Both the position numbers and the translations under genes were made by a program. A DNA stretch of 54,452 bases. Source: Nocardiopsis sp. NRRL B-16309. GTDB lineage: Bacteria; Actinomycetota; Actinomycetes; Streptosporangiales; Streptosporangiaceae. Of this stretch, positions 1 through 8,790 are shown in pieces. Within the stretch, counting starts at the first letter, position 1. Each line of letters begins with the position of its first letter. The notes under the pieces are model-generated. The model saw nothing but the letters and a program-made list of their open reading frames with translations, searched no databases and had not been told where the DNA came from. The stretch spans positions 1-54,452 of the forward strand of contig NZ_LGEC01000093.1 in NCBI RefSeq assembly GCF_001279585.1. The letters are read 5' to 3'.

Positions 1-88
1 GACCCGGGCCCGCCCCGCCCCTCCCCGCCCCGGACGGCTCCCCCCGGCGTGCCCGCGACGGCTCGCCGCACCCTTGAAAGGTTCCCCC

Positions 89-2470
89 ATGCCCTCCTCC
101 CACCACCCCCCTGGACCCCGGACCGGCCCGGCCCGCTGGGTCCGCGGCCTCGGTTCCGCCGCCGCCGGACTGTGCGTGGCCGCGAGCGTGCTCTTCGCCG
201 CGCCGACCGCGCACGCCGCCCCACAGGCGCCCCAGGCCCAGCCCGCCGAACCGGCGGCCGACACCGACTGCCGCCCCGACGGCCTCCACCAGACCCCGGG
301 CGTGGACGTCCCCTACTGCGACGTCTACGACGCCGACGGGCGCGAGCAGCTGCCCAACGGCCTCGACCGGCGTGTGATCGGCTACTTCACGAGCTGGCGC
401 AACGGCGCCAACGACCAGCCGACCTACCTCGTCGACGACATCCCCTGGGACCGGATCTCGCACATCAACTACGCCTTCGGGCACGTCGACGGCGACAACC
501 GGCTCTCGGTCGGCCCGGACGGACCGGACAACCCGGCGACCGGCATGACCTGGGACCGCCCCGGCCTGGAGCCCGATCCCGAGTTCCCCTACGACGGCCA
601 CTTCAACCAGCTCAACAAGTTCAAGAAGGACCACCCCGGGGTCCGCACCCTGGTGGCCGTGGGCGGCTGGGCCGAGACGGGCGGCTACTTCGACCCTGAC
701 GGCGAGCGGGTGGACTCCGGCGGTTTCTACTCGATGACCACCACGTCCACGGGGGTGAACCACGAGGGGATCGAGACCTTCGCCGACTCGGCCGTGGAGT
801 TCGTGCGCGAGTACGGGTTCGACGGCCTCGACATCGACTACGAGTACGCCACGTCCAACAACGGCGCCGGCAGCCCCGACGACTACTGGATCTCCGACGA
901 GCGCCGCGGACACCTCTGGGCGGGCTACGAGGAGCTGATGCGCGTGCTGCGCGAGAAGCTCGACACGGCCTCCGCCGAGGACGGCACCTACTACCAGCTG
1001 ACCGCCGCGGTCCCCTCCTCCGGCTGGCTGCTGCGCGGCCAGGAGGTCCACCAGGTCGTGCGGTACCTGGACTTCGTCAACATGATGACCTACGACCTGC
1101 ACGGCACGTGGAACCACTTCGTGGGGCACAACGGCGCGCTCTACGACAGCGGACTCGACCCCGAGCTCGCGGACGTCTACGGCGCCTACGACGGCATCGG
1201 CTACCTGAACGCCGACTGGGCCCACCACTACTTCCGCGGCGCGATGCAGGCCGGCCGGATCAACCTCGGGCTGCCGTTCTACACGCGGGGCTGGAAGGAC
1301 GTCGAGGGCGGCGAGAACGGGCTCTGGGGCACGGCGGCGCTGCCCGACCAGGACCAGTGCCAGCCCGGCACCGGCCTCACCGTGCCCTGCGGCGACGGGG
1401 CGGACGGCATCGACAACCTCTGGCACGACAGCGACCCCGTGACCGGCGGCGCCATCGCGGCCGGCGCGAACCCGATCTGGCACGTGCTCAACCTGGAGGA
1501 CGGTGTCGTCGGCGACTACGCGGCCGACTACGGCGTGGACGACGAACTCGTGGGCACCTACGAGCGCCACTGGGACGAGACGACCCGCAACGAGTGGTGG
1601 TGGAACTCGACGACGAACACGTTCCTGTCGGGCGACGCGGACCGGACCACCGCCGCCAAGGCGGACTACGTGGCCGACACCGGGCTCGGCGGCGTCATGA
1701 TCTGGGAGATGGTCGGCGACTACGCCTACGACGCCGACGCGGGCCAGTACGTCATGGGCGACACCCTCATCACGAGCCTCCACGAGCGGCTGAGCGACGC
1801 GGGCCCCTACGGGGCGGCCAAGGCCGAGACCCCCGCGCCGGAGCAGGTCCTGGACGTGGACGTGGACTTCGGCGGTTTCGCCCTGGGCGACAACAACTAC
1901 CCGATCACCCCGGACGTGACGATCACCAACAACTCGTCCGGAGACATCCCCGGCGGCTCGACGATCACGTTCGACTACGGCACCTCGGCCCCCGGCGACA
2001 TGAGCGACCAGTCCGGCATGGGGCTGAGCCACGTACAGGTGGGGCACGACCGGGGCGACAACGTCGGCGGCCTGGACGGCGACTTCCACCGGGTGGAGCT
2101 GACCGTCCCGAGCTGGCAGAGCATCCCGGCCGGGGGTTCGCTGGACTTCACGCTCAGCTACCGCCTCCCGATCGCCCAGCCCTCGAACTTCCGGATCGGG
2201 GTCGGCGGCACGGAGTACGCCATCACCTACGACGCCCCGCGCGAGGGCACGCTGGTCGACGCCCCCGACACCGGAGACGGCGGAGGGGACGGCGGCGGAG
2301 GCGGCGACCCCGTGGACTGCGACGCACCCGCGTGGGTCGCGGGCACCACCTACACCCAGGGCGACACCGTGACGCACGGCGGCGCGGCCTACCGGGCCCA
2401 GTGGTGGACGCAGGACGAGCCCGGCACCACCGGTGAGTGGGGCGCCTGGGAGCACCTGGGGACCTGCTGA
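89..2470 (+). CDS. Secreted GH18 chitinase with C-terminal CBM5/12 chitin-binding domain
   Basis: This secreted enzyme should hydrolyse beta-1,4 bonds of chitin outside the cell. The first ~48 residues form a long signal peptide ending near THA-AP. The GH18 barrel carries the signature DGLDIDYE at residues 245-252, with E252 as the expected proton donor and D248 and D250 also present. A beta-rich ChiC-like domain follows (about 590-725), then a Gly/Asp linker and a ~50-residue CBM5/12 domain (YTQGD, AWW-type aromatics, final Trp-Gly-Cys region). ATG at 89 is chosen because AAAGG lies 7 nt upstream; an in-frame TTG at 74 is less likely. It is convergent with fbiC across a strong hairpin. Family assignment is firm; endo or exo mode is not resolved. 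Confidence 0.95.
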   Translation: MPSSHHPPGPRTGPARWVRGLGSAAAGLCVAASVLFAAPTAHAAPQAPQAQPAEPAADTDCRPDGLHQTPGVDVPYCDVYDADGREQLPNGLDRRVIGYFTSWRNGANDQPTYLVDDIPWDRISHINYAFGHVDGDNRLSVGPDGPDNPATGMTWDRPGLEPDPEFPYDGHFNQLNKFKKDHPGVRTLVAVGGWAETGGYFDPDGERVDSGGFYSMTTTSTGVNHEGIETFADSAVEFVREYGFDGLDIDYEYATSNNGAGSPDDYWISDERRGHLWAGYEELMRVLREKLDTASAEDGTYYQLTAAVPSSGWLLRGQEVHQVVRYLDFVNMMTYDLHGTWNHFVGHNGALYDSGLDPELADVYGAYDGIGYLNADWAHHYFRGAMQAGRINLGLPFYTRGWKDVEGGENGLWGTAALPDQDQCQPGTGLTVPCGDGADGIDNLWHDSDPVTGGAIAAGANPIWHVLNLEDGVVGDYAADYGVDDELVGTYERHWDETTRNEWWWNSTTNTFLSGDADRTTAAKADYVADTGLGGVMIWEMVGDYAYDADAGQYVMGDTLITSLHERLSDAGPYGAAKAETPAPEQVLDVDVDFGGFALGDNNYPITPDVTITNNSSGDIPGGSTITFDYGTSAPGDMSDQSGMGLSHVQVGHDRGDNVGGLDGDFHRVELTVPSWQSIPAGGSLDFTLSYRLPIAQPSNFRIGVGGTEYAITYDAPREGTLVDAPDTGDGGGDGGGGGDPVDCDAPAWVAGTTYTQGDTVTHGGAAYRAQWWTQDEPGTTGEWGAWEHLGTC

Positions 2471-2484
2471 TCCCCTGGGTACCG

Positions 2485-2521
2485 CGGGGGCGGTGTGCCG
2501 GAGCCCGGCGCACCGCCCCCG
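2485..2521. terminator. Bidirectional hairpin terminator between chitinase and fbiC
   Basis: Arms 2485-2501 and 2505-2521 pair over 17 bp with one G-U and a 3-nt AGC loop. It sits in the short gap between two convergent genes and could stop transcription from both sides. No U-tract is visible, which is common for actinobacterial terminators. Confidence 0.75.
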
Positions 2522-2555
2522 TCGCCGTCCGCGCGACACGGACGGCCGGACGCGC

Positions 2556-5183
2556 TCAGACCAGGGGCAGGGAGGGCCGCAGCACGCTGGCGGCGACGCC
2601 GTCGCTGGCCTCGGCCACGCGGCGACGCTCCTCGGCCACCTCTCCGTAGAGGGTCGTGCGCTGGCGCAGGGGGCGCCCCGTCGGCTCGACCAGGGCCCGG
2701 ATGTCGGTGATCGTCTTGAACGACCCCTGCCCCGAACCCGCCATCCGGCTGATGGTCTCCTCCATCAGGGTGCCGCCCACGTCGTTGACCCCGCCGCGCA
2801 GCAGCTGACGGCAGGTGTCCTCGGCCAGCTTGACCCAGGAGCACTGGATGTTGTCGATGTGCCCGTGCAGCAGCAGCCGGGCCAGGGCGTGCACCGCCCG
2901 GTTCTCCCGCACCGTCGGGCCCGTGCGCGCCAGCCCGGCGAGGTAGATCGGCGCGTTGGTGTGCACGAACGGCAGCGGCACGAACTCGGTGAAGCCCCGC
3001 CGCCCGTTGCGTTCCACCGAGCGCTCCTGGAGCGAGCGCAGCAGCTTGATGTGCGACACCCAGTGCCGCGGCGAGTCGACGTGCCCGTACATCATCGTCG
3101 ACGTCGTCGGGATCCCCAGGTCGTGGGCGGCCGTGATGACCTCGATCCACTCGCGGGCGGGCAGCTTGCCCTTGGTGAGCACCCAGCGGACCTCGTCGTC
3201 GAGGATCTCCGCGGCCGTGCCCGGGATGGAGCCGAGACCGGCCTCGCGGGCGCGGGTCAGCCACTCGCGGATCGGCAGGTTGGTCCGGGAGGCGCCGTTG
3301 ACGACCTCCATCGGGCTGAACGCGTGGACGTGCATGTCCGGGACGCGCTCGCGGACCGCCCCGGCGATGTCGAAGTAGGCCGTCCCGGGCAGGTCCGGGT
3401 GGATGCCGCCCTGCATGCACACCTCGGTGGCCCCGGCCTTCCACGCCTCCTCGGCGCGGTCGGCGACCTGGTCCAGGGAGAGGGTGTAGGCGTCGGCGTC
3501 CGTGCGGCGCTGGGCGAAGGCGCAGAACCGGCAGCCGGTGTAGCAGACGTTGGTGAAGTTGATGTTCCTGGTGACCACGAACGTGACGTCGTCGCCGACC
3601 ACGTCCGAGCGCACGCGGTCGGCCAGGCCGGTGAGGGCCTCCAGTTCGGGGCCGTCGGCGTGCAGCAGCGCGAGCGCCTCGTCGTCGCTCAGACCCGCGG
3701 GGTCGGCCTCCGCGCGGCGCAGGGCCGCCGCGATGTCCGGGTCGAAGCGGCGGGGCACCGCGCCCTCGCGGTCCACACCCGCCCGCAGTTCGTCCCAGTC
3801 GCCGTAGACGGCGTCGAAGTCGCCGCGCCGGTCGCCGGTGCGCCCCTCGGTGTCGATGCCGGTGTGCAGGTCGGTGCGGCCGGAGTCGACCAGTACCGCC
3901 TCGGGCTCCTGCCAGGGCCGCCCCACCAGGGGCGCGTCCTCCACCGCGAGTCCGGTCTCGGGGTCGGCCAGGGCCGCCACGTGCGCCGCCACGCGCGGGT
4001 CCAGCCACGGCTCGCCCGCCCGCACGTACTCGGGGTAGGCGGTGAGGCGCTCGCGCAGGGTGAACCCCTGGGCGGCGGTGCGCTCGGCCAGGTCGTCGAT
4101 CTGCGGCCAGGGGCGCTCGGGGTTGACGTGGTCGGCGGTCAGCGGGGAGACGCCGCCCCAGTCGTCGATGCCCGCGCGGAGCATCAGCGCGTACTCGTCC
4201 ACGCCGCCGGCCTCGGCTCCGATGAGGTTGGGCGGGGCCTGGATGTGGGCCTTGGGCCCCATCACCAGGCGGGTGACGGCGATGGCCGCGGCCATCCCCT
4301 CCCGCTCGGCGTCGGGGCGGTGCATCATCGCGGTCCCGGGCTTGGCCCGGAAGTTCTGCACGATGACCTCCTGGATGCCGCCGTAGCGGCGGGCCACGCC
4401 CCGGATCGCGAAGATCGACTCGGCGCGGTCGGCGACGGTCTCGCCGATACCGAGGAGGATGCCGGTCGTGAAGGGGACGTTGGAGCGGCCCGCGTCCTCC
4501 AGGGCGCGCAGCCGCACGGCCGGGTCCTTGTCGGGGCTGCCGTAGTGGGCCTGGCCCCTCTCCGTGAACAGCCGCTCGGAGGTGGTCTCCAGCATCATGC
4601 CCATCGACGGCGAGACCGGCTTGAGCCGCTGGAAGTCGGACCAGGTCAGCACACCCGGGTTGAGGTGCGGCAGGAGGCCGGTCTCCTCCAGGACCATGAT
4701 CGCCATGGCCCGGACGTAGGACAGGGTGTCGTCGTAGCCGTGCGCGTCCAGCCACTCGGCGGCCTGGCTCCACCGGTCCTCGGGGCGGTCCCCGAGCGTG
4801 ATGAGGACCTCCTTGCAGCCCATCTCCGCGCCCCGCCGCGCGATCTCCAGGACCTCGTCCGGGGACATGTAGGGGGCGTCCAGGCGGCCGGGCACCGTCG
4901 CGAACGTGCAGTAGTGGCAGCGGTCGCGGCAGAGCCGGGTCAACGGGACGAACACCTTGCGGCTGTAGGTGATGACGCCGGGGCGGCCGGCGGCCTCCAG
5001 TCCGGCGTCGCGCACGCGGCCGGCGTGGTCCAGGAGCGTCTCCAGGTCCTCGCCCCGGGCGTGCAGGAGCACTTCGGCCTCGGTGACGTCCAGTGTCTTG
5101 CCGTCCCGGGCGCGGGCGAGGGCCCTGCGCATCGCGGACGCTGTCGGGGAGGAGCCGGGGGCCGGGTCGTTCGCACCACTCAT
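2556..5183 (-). CDS. fbiC: FbiC, fused CofG/CofH 7,8-didemethyl-8-hydroxy-5-deazariboflavin (FO) synthase
   Basis: This enzyme makes FO, the deazaflavin chromophore of coenzyme F420, from a ribityl-uracil precursor and tyrosine. It is a fusion of two radical-SAM enzymes. The CofG half has C85, C89 and C92 (CRDRCHYC), and the CofH half has C547, C551 and C554 (CYTGCRFC); each triad should bind a 4Fe-4S cluster. At 875 residues from ATG 5183 (MSGANDP) it matches the ~856 residues of the mycobacterial protein. The frame stays open a further 168 nt upstream, but that extension runs into a repeat array and looks non-coding. No other F420 genes are adjacent. Confidence 0.96.
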   Translation of the reverse strand: MSGANDPAPGSSPTASAMRRALARARDGKTLDVTEAEVLLHARGEDLETLLDHAGRVRDAGLEAAGRPGVITYSRKVFVPLTRLCRDRCHYCTFATVPGRLDAPYMSPDEVLEIARRGAEMGCKEVLITLGDRPEDRWSQAAEWLDAHGYDDTLSYVRAMAIMVLEETGLLPHLNPGVLTWSDFQRLKPVSPSMGMMLETTSERLFTERGQAHYGSPDKDPAVRLRALEDAGRSNVPFTTGILLGIGETVADRAESIFAIRGVARRYGGIQEVIVQNFRAKPGTAMMHRPDAEREGMAAAIAVTRLVMGPKAHIQAPPNLIGAEAGGVDEYALMLRAGIDDWGGVSPLTADHVNPERPWPQIDDLAERTAAQGFTLRERLTAYPEYVRAGEPWLDPRVAAHVAALADPETGLAVEDAPLVGRPWQEPEAVLVDSGRTDLHTGIDTEGRTGDRRGDFDAVYGDWDELRAGVDREGAVPRRFDPDIAAALRRAEADPAGLSDDEALALLHADGPELEALTGLADRVRSDVVGDDVTFVVTRNINFTNVCYTGCRFCAFAQRRTDADAYTLSLDQVADRAEEAWKAGATEVCMQGGIHPDLPGTAYFDIAGAVRERVPDMHVHAFSPMEVVNGASRTNLPIREWLTRAREAGLGSIPGTAAEILDDEVRWVLTKGKLPAREWIEVITAAHDLGIPTTSTMMYGHVDSPRHWVSHIKLLRSLQERSVERNGRRGFTEFVPLPFVHTNAPIYLAGLARTGPTVRENRAVHALARLLLHGHIDNIQCSWVKLAEDTCRQLLRGGVNDVGGTLMEETISRMAGSGQGSFKTITDIRALVEPTGRPLRQRTTLYGEVAEERRRVAEASDGVAASVLRPSLPLV

Positions 5184-5250
5184 AACGGCCCACCCTACGC
5201 GCCCCGGTTCTCGGGCCGACGACGGCATGCGGTGGTGCGTCCGATGGCCC

Positions 5251-5452
5251 CATGATCGCCCCCCCGCGCGGGGCCGGTCGGTCGAAGGACGCACCCCGGA
5301 CTCGACGGCATGATCGCCACACCGGGGGGCCGGGTTTCGGTCGAAGGGCACACCCCGAGCCCGACGGCAAGATCGCCCCCCGCGCGGGGCCGGGCTCGGG
5401 CGAAGGGCACACCCCGAGCCCGAGGGCGTGATCGCCCCATGCGGGGCCCGGG
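5251..5452. repeat. 59-bp tandem repeat, about 3.5 copies
   Basis: Units start at 5251, 5309, 5368 and 5427, each opening with a variant of CATGATCGCC and containing CGAAGGGCACACCCCGAGCC-like sequence. The first and third units contain the palindrome CCCCGCGCGGGG, and the fourth has CCCC-ATGC-GGGG. The array fills much of the 364-nt gap between the divergent starts of fbiC and the flippase-like gene. No coding frame here looks real. Confidence 0.8.
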
Positions 5453-5535
5453 CGGCGGCCGGAGCCGGGGCGCGTGGTGGGCCGGGGTGTGCCCGTGGAC
5501 GCCGCGCGGCGGGTGAGGATCCGCGGAGGATGCCC

Positions 5536-5541
5536 TAGTGT
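5536..5541 (+). promoter_or_regulatory. Candidate -10 box (TAGTGT) for a leaderless start
   Basis: TAGTGT ends 6 nt before GTG 5548, so the transcript would begin at or next to the start codon. No clear -35 is visible. Confidence 0.35.
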
Positions 5542-5547
5542 GGCCGC

Positions 5548-6513
5548 GTGCTGAGTCGGCTCCGCGGTAACCGGTGGGTGCGCCTGGCCCTGCTCGCGGT
5601 GGTGTTCGCGTGCGCCGGGTGGGCGCTGCGCGCGCACTGGACGCAGGCGCGCGAGGCGGTGGCCGCCCTGCCCCTGTGGGCACTGCCCGCGGCGGTCCTG
5701 GCGGGGATGGCGGGGCTGACCGCCCAGATGCTCGCCTGGCGTTCGCTGTTGGGCGGGCTCGGCTCGCCGCTGCCGGTGCCGGTCGCGGCCCGGATCATGT
5801 TCGTCGGCCAGCTCGGCAAGTACCTCCCGGGGTCGGTGTGGGCGTTCGTCGCCCAGGTCGAACTCGCGCGCGACCGCGAGGTCCCGCGGGCGCGCGGTGC
5901 CGCCGCCACCCTGCTGGCGGTGGCCGTCACCGTCGCGGTGGGGCTGGCCGTGGCCGCGGTGGCCCTGCCCCTGGCCTCCGACGGGGCCGCGCGCCGCTGG
6001 TGGTGGGTGCTGGCCGCGGCCCCGCTCCTGCTGGCGTGCCTGCACCCGCGCGTGCTGGGGTTCGGCGTCCGCACGGCGGCCCGGCCCTTCCGGCGCTTCC
6101 GTGAGGTGGCCGAGGCGGGCCCGCCCGAGGTGCGCGGGCGCTCGGTGGCCGCCGCGGTGGGCTGGACCGTGCTGGCGTGGGCTCCGCTGGGGGCGCACGC
6201 GTGGCTGCTGACCTGGGCGGTGGGCGGGAATCCGGTCGCGTCGGTCGGCCCGGCCGTGGGCGGGTACGCGCTGGCCTGGACGCTCGGGCTGCTGGTGGTG
6301 TTCGCCCCCGCCGGGCTGGGCGTGCGCGAGGCGGTGCTGGTGGTAGCCCTGGCCCCGGTCGTGGACGCGGGGGCGGCGCTCGTCGTCGCGGTGCTCTCGC
6401 GCCTGGTGATGACCGTGGCGGACATCGCCTGGGCCGGACTGTCGGTGCTGCTGTCACCGACCGCCGCCGTGGCTCCGGGGAACCAGGGCCAGGACCAGGA
6501 CCCCGTCCCCTGA
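5548..6513 (+). CDS. Flippase-like / lysylphosphatidylglycerol synthase TM-region (UPF0104, PF03706) membrane protein
   Basis: A 321-residue polytopic membrane protein with roughly eight hydrophobic segments. The pattern fits PF03706: an early motif around VGQLGKYLPGSVWAF (about residues 90-104) and a late one around FAPAGLGVREA (about 251-261). The family includes YbhN-like proteins and the membrane part of MprF, and is often called flippase-like, but the substrate here is unknown. It is a single gene, divergent from fbiC and convergent with a glycosyltransferase operon, so a role in lipid-linked sugar movement is possible. GTG 5548 follows an in-frame TAG closely, which limits other starts. 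Confidence 0.85.
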   Translation: MLSRLRGNRWVRLALLAVVFACAGWALRAHWTQAREAVAALPLWALPAAVLAGMAGLTAQMLAWRSLLGGLGSPLPVPVAARIMFVGQLGKYLPGSVWAFVAQVELARDREVPRARGAAATLLAVAVTVAVGLAVAAVALPLASDGAARRWWWVLAAAPLLLACLHPRVLGFGVRTAARPFRRFREVAEAGPPEVRGRSVAAAVGWTVLAWAPLGAHAWLLTWAVGGNPVASVGPAVGGYALAWTLGLLVVFAPAGLGVREAVLVVALAPVVDAGAALVVAVLSRLVMTVADIAWAGLSVLLSPTAAVAPGNQGQDQDPVP

Positions 6514-6644
6514 CGCGGCTCCGCTGCCGCCCCCGCCTCCGTGCCGGATCCTCCGCCCGCGCGTGACGGGTCGGTGCACACGGCCGGTAGGCGCGTCGGC
6601 GGCTCCGAGGGCCGGCCCCGGCCGTGGTCCGCCGGATCCCGCGT

Positions 6645-7847
6645 TCAGGCCTTGAGGAGCCGGTCGGCGTAGGCCCGCCAGTACGGGGCCGGGTCCACCG
6701 GCCGCACGCCCGCGCGCAGCCGTTCGGCCTCCCCCGGGGCGTACAGGGCGGTGAGGGCGCGGGCCAGGTCGGCTGCGTCGCCGGGGGCGCACAGCAGCCC
6801 GTCGACGCCCTCGCGCACGTGGTCGGCGAGCGTCCCGGCGCGCGTGGCCACGACGGGGACGCCGTGTTCGTGGGCCAGCCAGACGTTCTGGGTCGCGGTG
6901 GCCGTCCGGTAGGGCAGGACGACGGCGTCGGCGGAGGCGAACAGCGCGGGCAGCTCCGAGGCCGGCACGTAGCCGTCGCGCAGCCGCACGCGGTCGGCGA
7001 CGCCGAGGTCGCGCGCCAGGGCCGCCAGGTCGTCGGTACCGCCCCAGAACTCGCCCGCCACCGTGAGCGCGACGTCGTCGGGCGCGCCGTCGGCGAGGGC
7101 CCGCAGCAGGAGGTCGACGCCCTTGTACGGCCGGACGATGCCGAGGAAGAGCAGGTGTCGGCGCTCGCCCGCGGGCCCCTGGACGGGTCCGCCGGTGTCG
7201 GGCAGGTGCGGGGGCAGCGGGGCCGTGACCGGGCGCGGCCGGTCGGGGCCCATCAGCCCCTCGGCCAGGTGCGCCTGCTCCGGTGAATGGGTGAGGACGC
7301 CGTCCACGCGGCGCAGCAGCGCGCGGCTCAGGGACACGTCCACGGCGCGGCGCTCGTGCGGCAGCACGTTGTGGCACAGGGCGATGACCTGCGTGCCGGT
7401 GTCGAGCGAGCGCACACCGGCGAGGATGGCGAGGTAGGCGGGCACCTGCACCGGCGAGAACACGGTGAGCACGACCGTGTCGGCCTCGCGGGCCAGGCGG
7501 CGGCCGGTCCGCCACCAGCCGTCCGGGCGGTACCAGGCCAGCTCGTGCCGCGTCCCGGGGTGGGGCGTGCCCTCCGCCTCGTCCACGGTCTGCCGCCCCG
7601 GGTAGAGCGCCGCCGGGTACTGGGCGCGCCAGGACTCGATCGCGACCTCGTGGCCGAGGGCGCTGAGCCGGTGGGCGAGCTCGGTCGTGTGCCGGGCACC
7701 GCCGCCCTTGTACGGGTGGGCGGGGCCCACGAGCGTGACGCGCGCCGGCCGGGCCGGAGATCTGGGGCCGTCCGCCGGGGCTCTCGGCGCGTCCCGGTGC
7801 TCAGCGCCCGCGTCGGACTCGGTCCGGCGGCGGTCGGGCCGCGTCAC
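6645..7847 (-). CDS. GT4-type glycosyltransferase
   Basis: A 400-residue GT-B fold glycosyltransferase. The N-terminal half begins VTLVGPAHPYKGGGARH, a typical acceptor-side glycine-rich loop. The C-terminal half has LGIVRPYKGVDLLL, and later an E-x7-E-like region (AHEHGVPVVATRAG) that normally binds the nucleotide-sugar donor. GTG 7847 overlaps the upstream GT2 stop in a GTGA arrangement, so translation is probably coupled. It is the last gene of a three-gene operon. The first ~35 residues are polar and low-complexity. Donor and acceptor sugars cannot be read from sequence. Confidence 0.88.
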   Translation of the reverse strand: MTRPDRRRTESDAGAEHRDAPRAPADGPRSPARPARVTLVGPAHPYKGGGARHTTELAHRLSALGHEVAIESWRAQYPAALYPGRQTVDEAEGTPHPGTRHELAWYRPDGWWRTGRRLAREADTVVLTVFSPVQVPAYLAILAGVRSLDTGTQVIALCHNVLPHERRAVDVSLSRALLRRVDGVLTHSPEQAHLAEGLMGPDRPRPVTAPLPPHLPDTGGPVQGPAGERRHLLFLGIVRPYKGVDLLLRALADGAPDDVALTVAGEFWGGTDDLAALARDLGVADRVRLRDGYVPASELPALFASADAVVLPYRTATATQNVWLAHEHGVPVVATRAGTLADHVREGVDGLLCAPGDAADLARALTALYAPGEAERLRAGVRPVDPAPYWRAYADRLLKA

Positions 7848-8776
7848 GCGCTCTCCCGGGACCGCACGATGAGGTCGGCCAGCAGCGCGATGGCGGCGAT
7901 GATCAGCCCCGTCATGAGGATCATGACGGTGTTGTTGGGGATGTAGAGCGGGTGGCGCACCTGGTCGAAGACGAACTTGCCCGCGCCCAGGCCCAGTAGC
8001 ACCAGTGACGGCGGCATGAGCACCTTGAGCGGGTTGAAGTACATGACCATGCGCAGCACCTGGAGGATGTACCGGTAGGCGTCCCTGACGAAGTGGAACT
8101 TGGAGGTCCCCGCCCGCTTGGCGTACTCGATGGGCACGTACTTGACCGGGTGCTGGTTGGACAGGAACGCCAGGGTGATCGTGGTGACGCAGGAGAACCC
8201 GGGCGGCAGCAGGCGCAGGTAGGGGCGGGCCACGTCGCGCCGGAACACGCGCAGGCCGGAGTTGAGGTCGGGGATGCGGGTGTTGGTGAGGCTCTCGGCG
8301 ATCTTGCGGATGGCCCACTTGGCCGGGACCCGCAGTGCCTTGTGCGTGCCCATCTCCTGGGTGCGCGCGCCCACGACCTGGTCGACGCCGGGTTCGTCGT
8401 CCAGGATGGAGACGAGTTCGGGGATGCGCTCGTTCGGGTAGCTCATGTCGGCGTCAGTCCACACGACGTACTCGCCGCGCGCCCGCTGGCTGCCGATCCG
8501 CCGGACCGTGCCCGAGCCGCCGTTGTGGCCGAAGGCGATGACGCGCATGTGCGGGTAGAGCGCCTCGGCGTCCCGCAGGCGGGCGAGGGTGTCGTCGGTG
8601 GAGGCGTCGTCCACCGCGAGCAGCTCGTAGGTGTGCTCCGAGGCGTCCATGGCCGCGCAGATGCGCTTGACCTCGTCGACGACGTGCTCCTCCTCGTTGA
8701 AGCACGGCAGGACGATGGTGACGCGCACGGGGGCGTCCGGTTCCTGGGCTGAGGCGTCGCCGCCGGCCTCGCTCAT
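7844..8776 (-). CDS. GT2 glycosyltransferase, polyprenyl-phosphate sugar synthase type
   Basis: A 310-residue GT-A enzyme resembling dolichyl/polyprenyl-phosphate mannosyl- and glucosyltransferases. It has VTIVLPCFNEEE near residue 18, DDAST in the nucleotide-binding loop, DADMSYP as the DxD metal site, and two C-terminal transmembrane segments (about residues 245-265 and 280-302). Such enzymes load a sugar onto a lipid phosphate on the cytosolic face for use by GT-C enzymes outside. The gene is 14 nt downstream of a GT-C-like gene and overlaps the following GT4 by 4 nt, which supports one operon and pathway. Confidence 0.92.
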   Translation of the reverse strand: MSEAGGDASAQEPDAPVRVTIVLPCFNEEEHVVDEVKRICAAMDASEHTYELLAVDDASTDDTLARLRDAEALYPHMRVIAFGHNGGSGTVRRIGSQRARGEYVVWTDADMSYPNERIPELVSILDDEPGVDQVVGARTQEMGTHKALRVPAKWAIRKIAESLTNTRIPDLNSGLRVFRRDVARPYLRLLPPGFSCVTTITLAFLSNQHPVKYVPIEYAKRAGTSKFHFVRDAYRYILQVLRMVMYFNPLKVLMPPSLVLLGLGAGKFVFDQVRHPLYIPNNTVMILMTGLIIAAIALLADLIVRSRESA

Positions 8777-8790
8777 GCGCTCTTCTTACC

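Noticed and set aside
1..88. Promoter or partial gene at the window start
   Set aside because: The C-rich sequence shows no clear -35/-10 pair and no gene end; only a ribosome site for the chitinase is seen.
2389..6198. Very long open frame on the minus strand overlapping fbiC and the flippase-like gene
   Set aside because: It runs across real genes on both strands and two intergenic regions, is Arg/Pro/Gly-rich and shows no domain. Long shadow frames are expected in GC-rich DNA.
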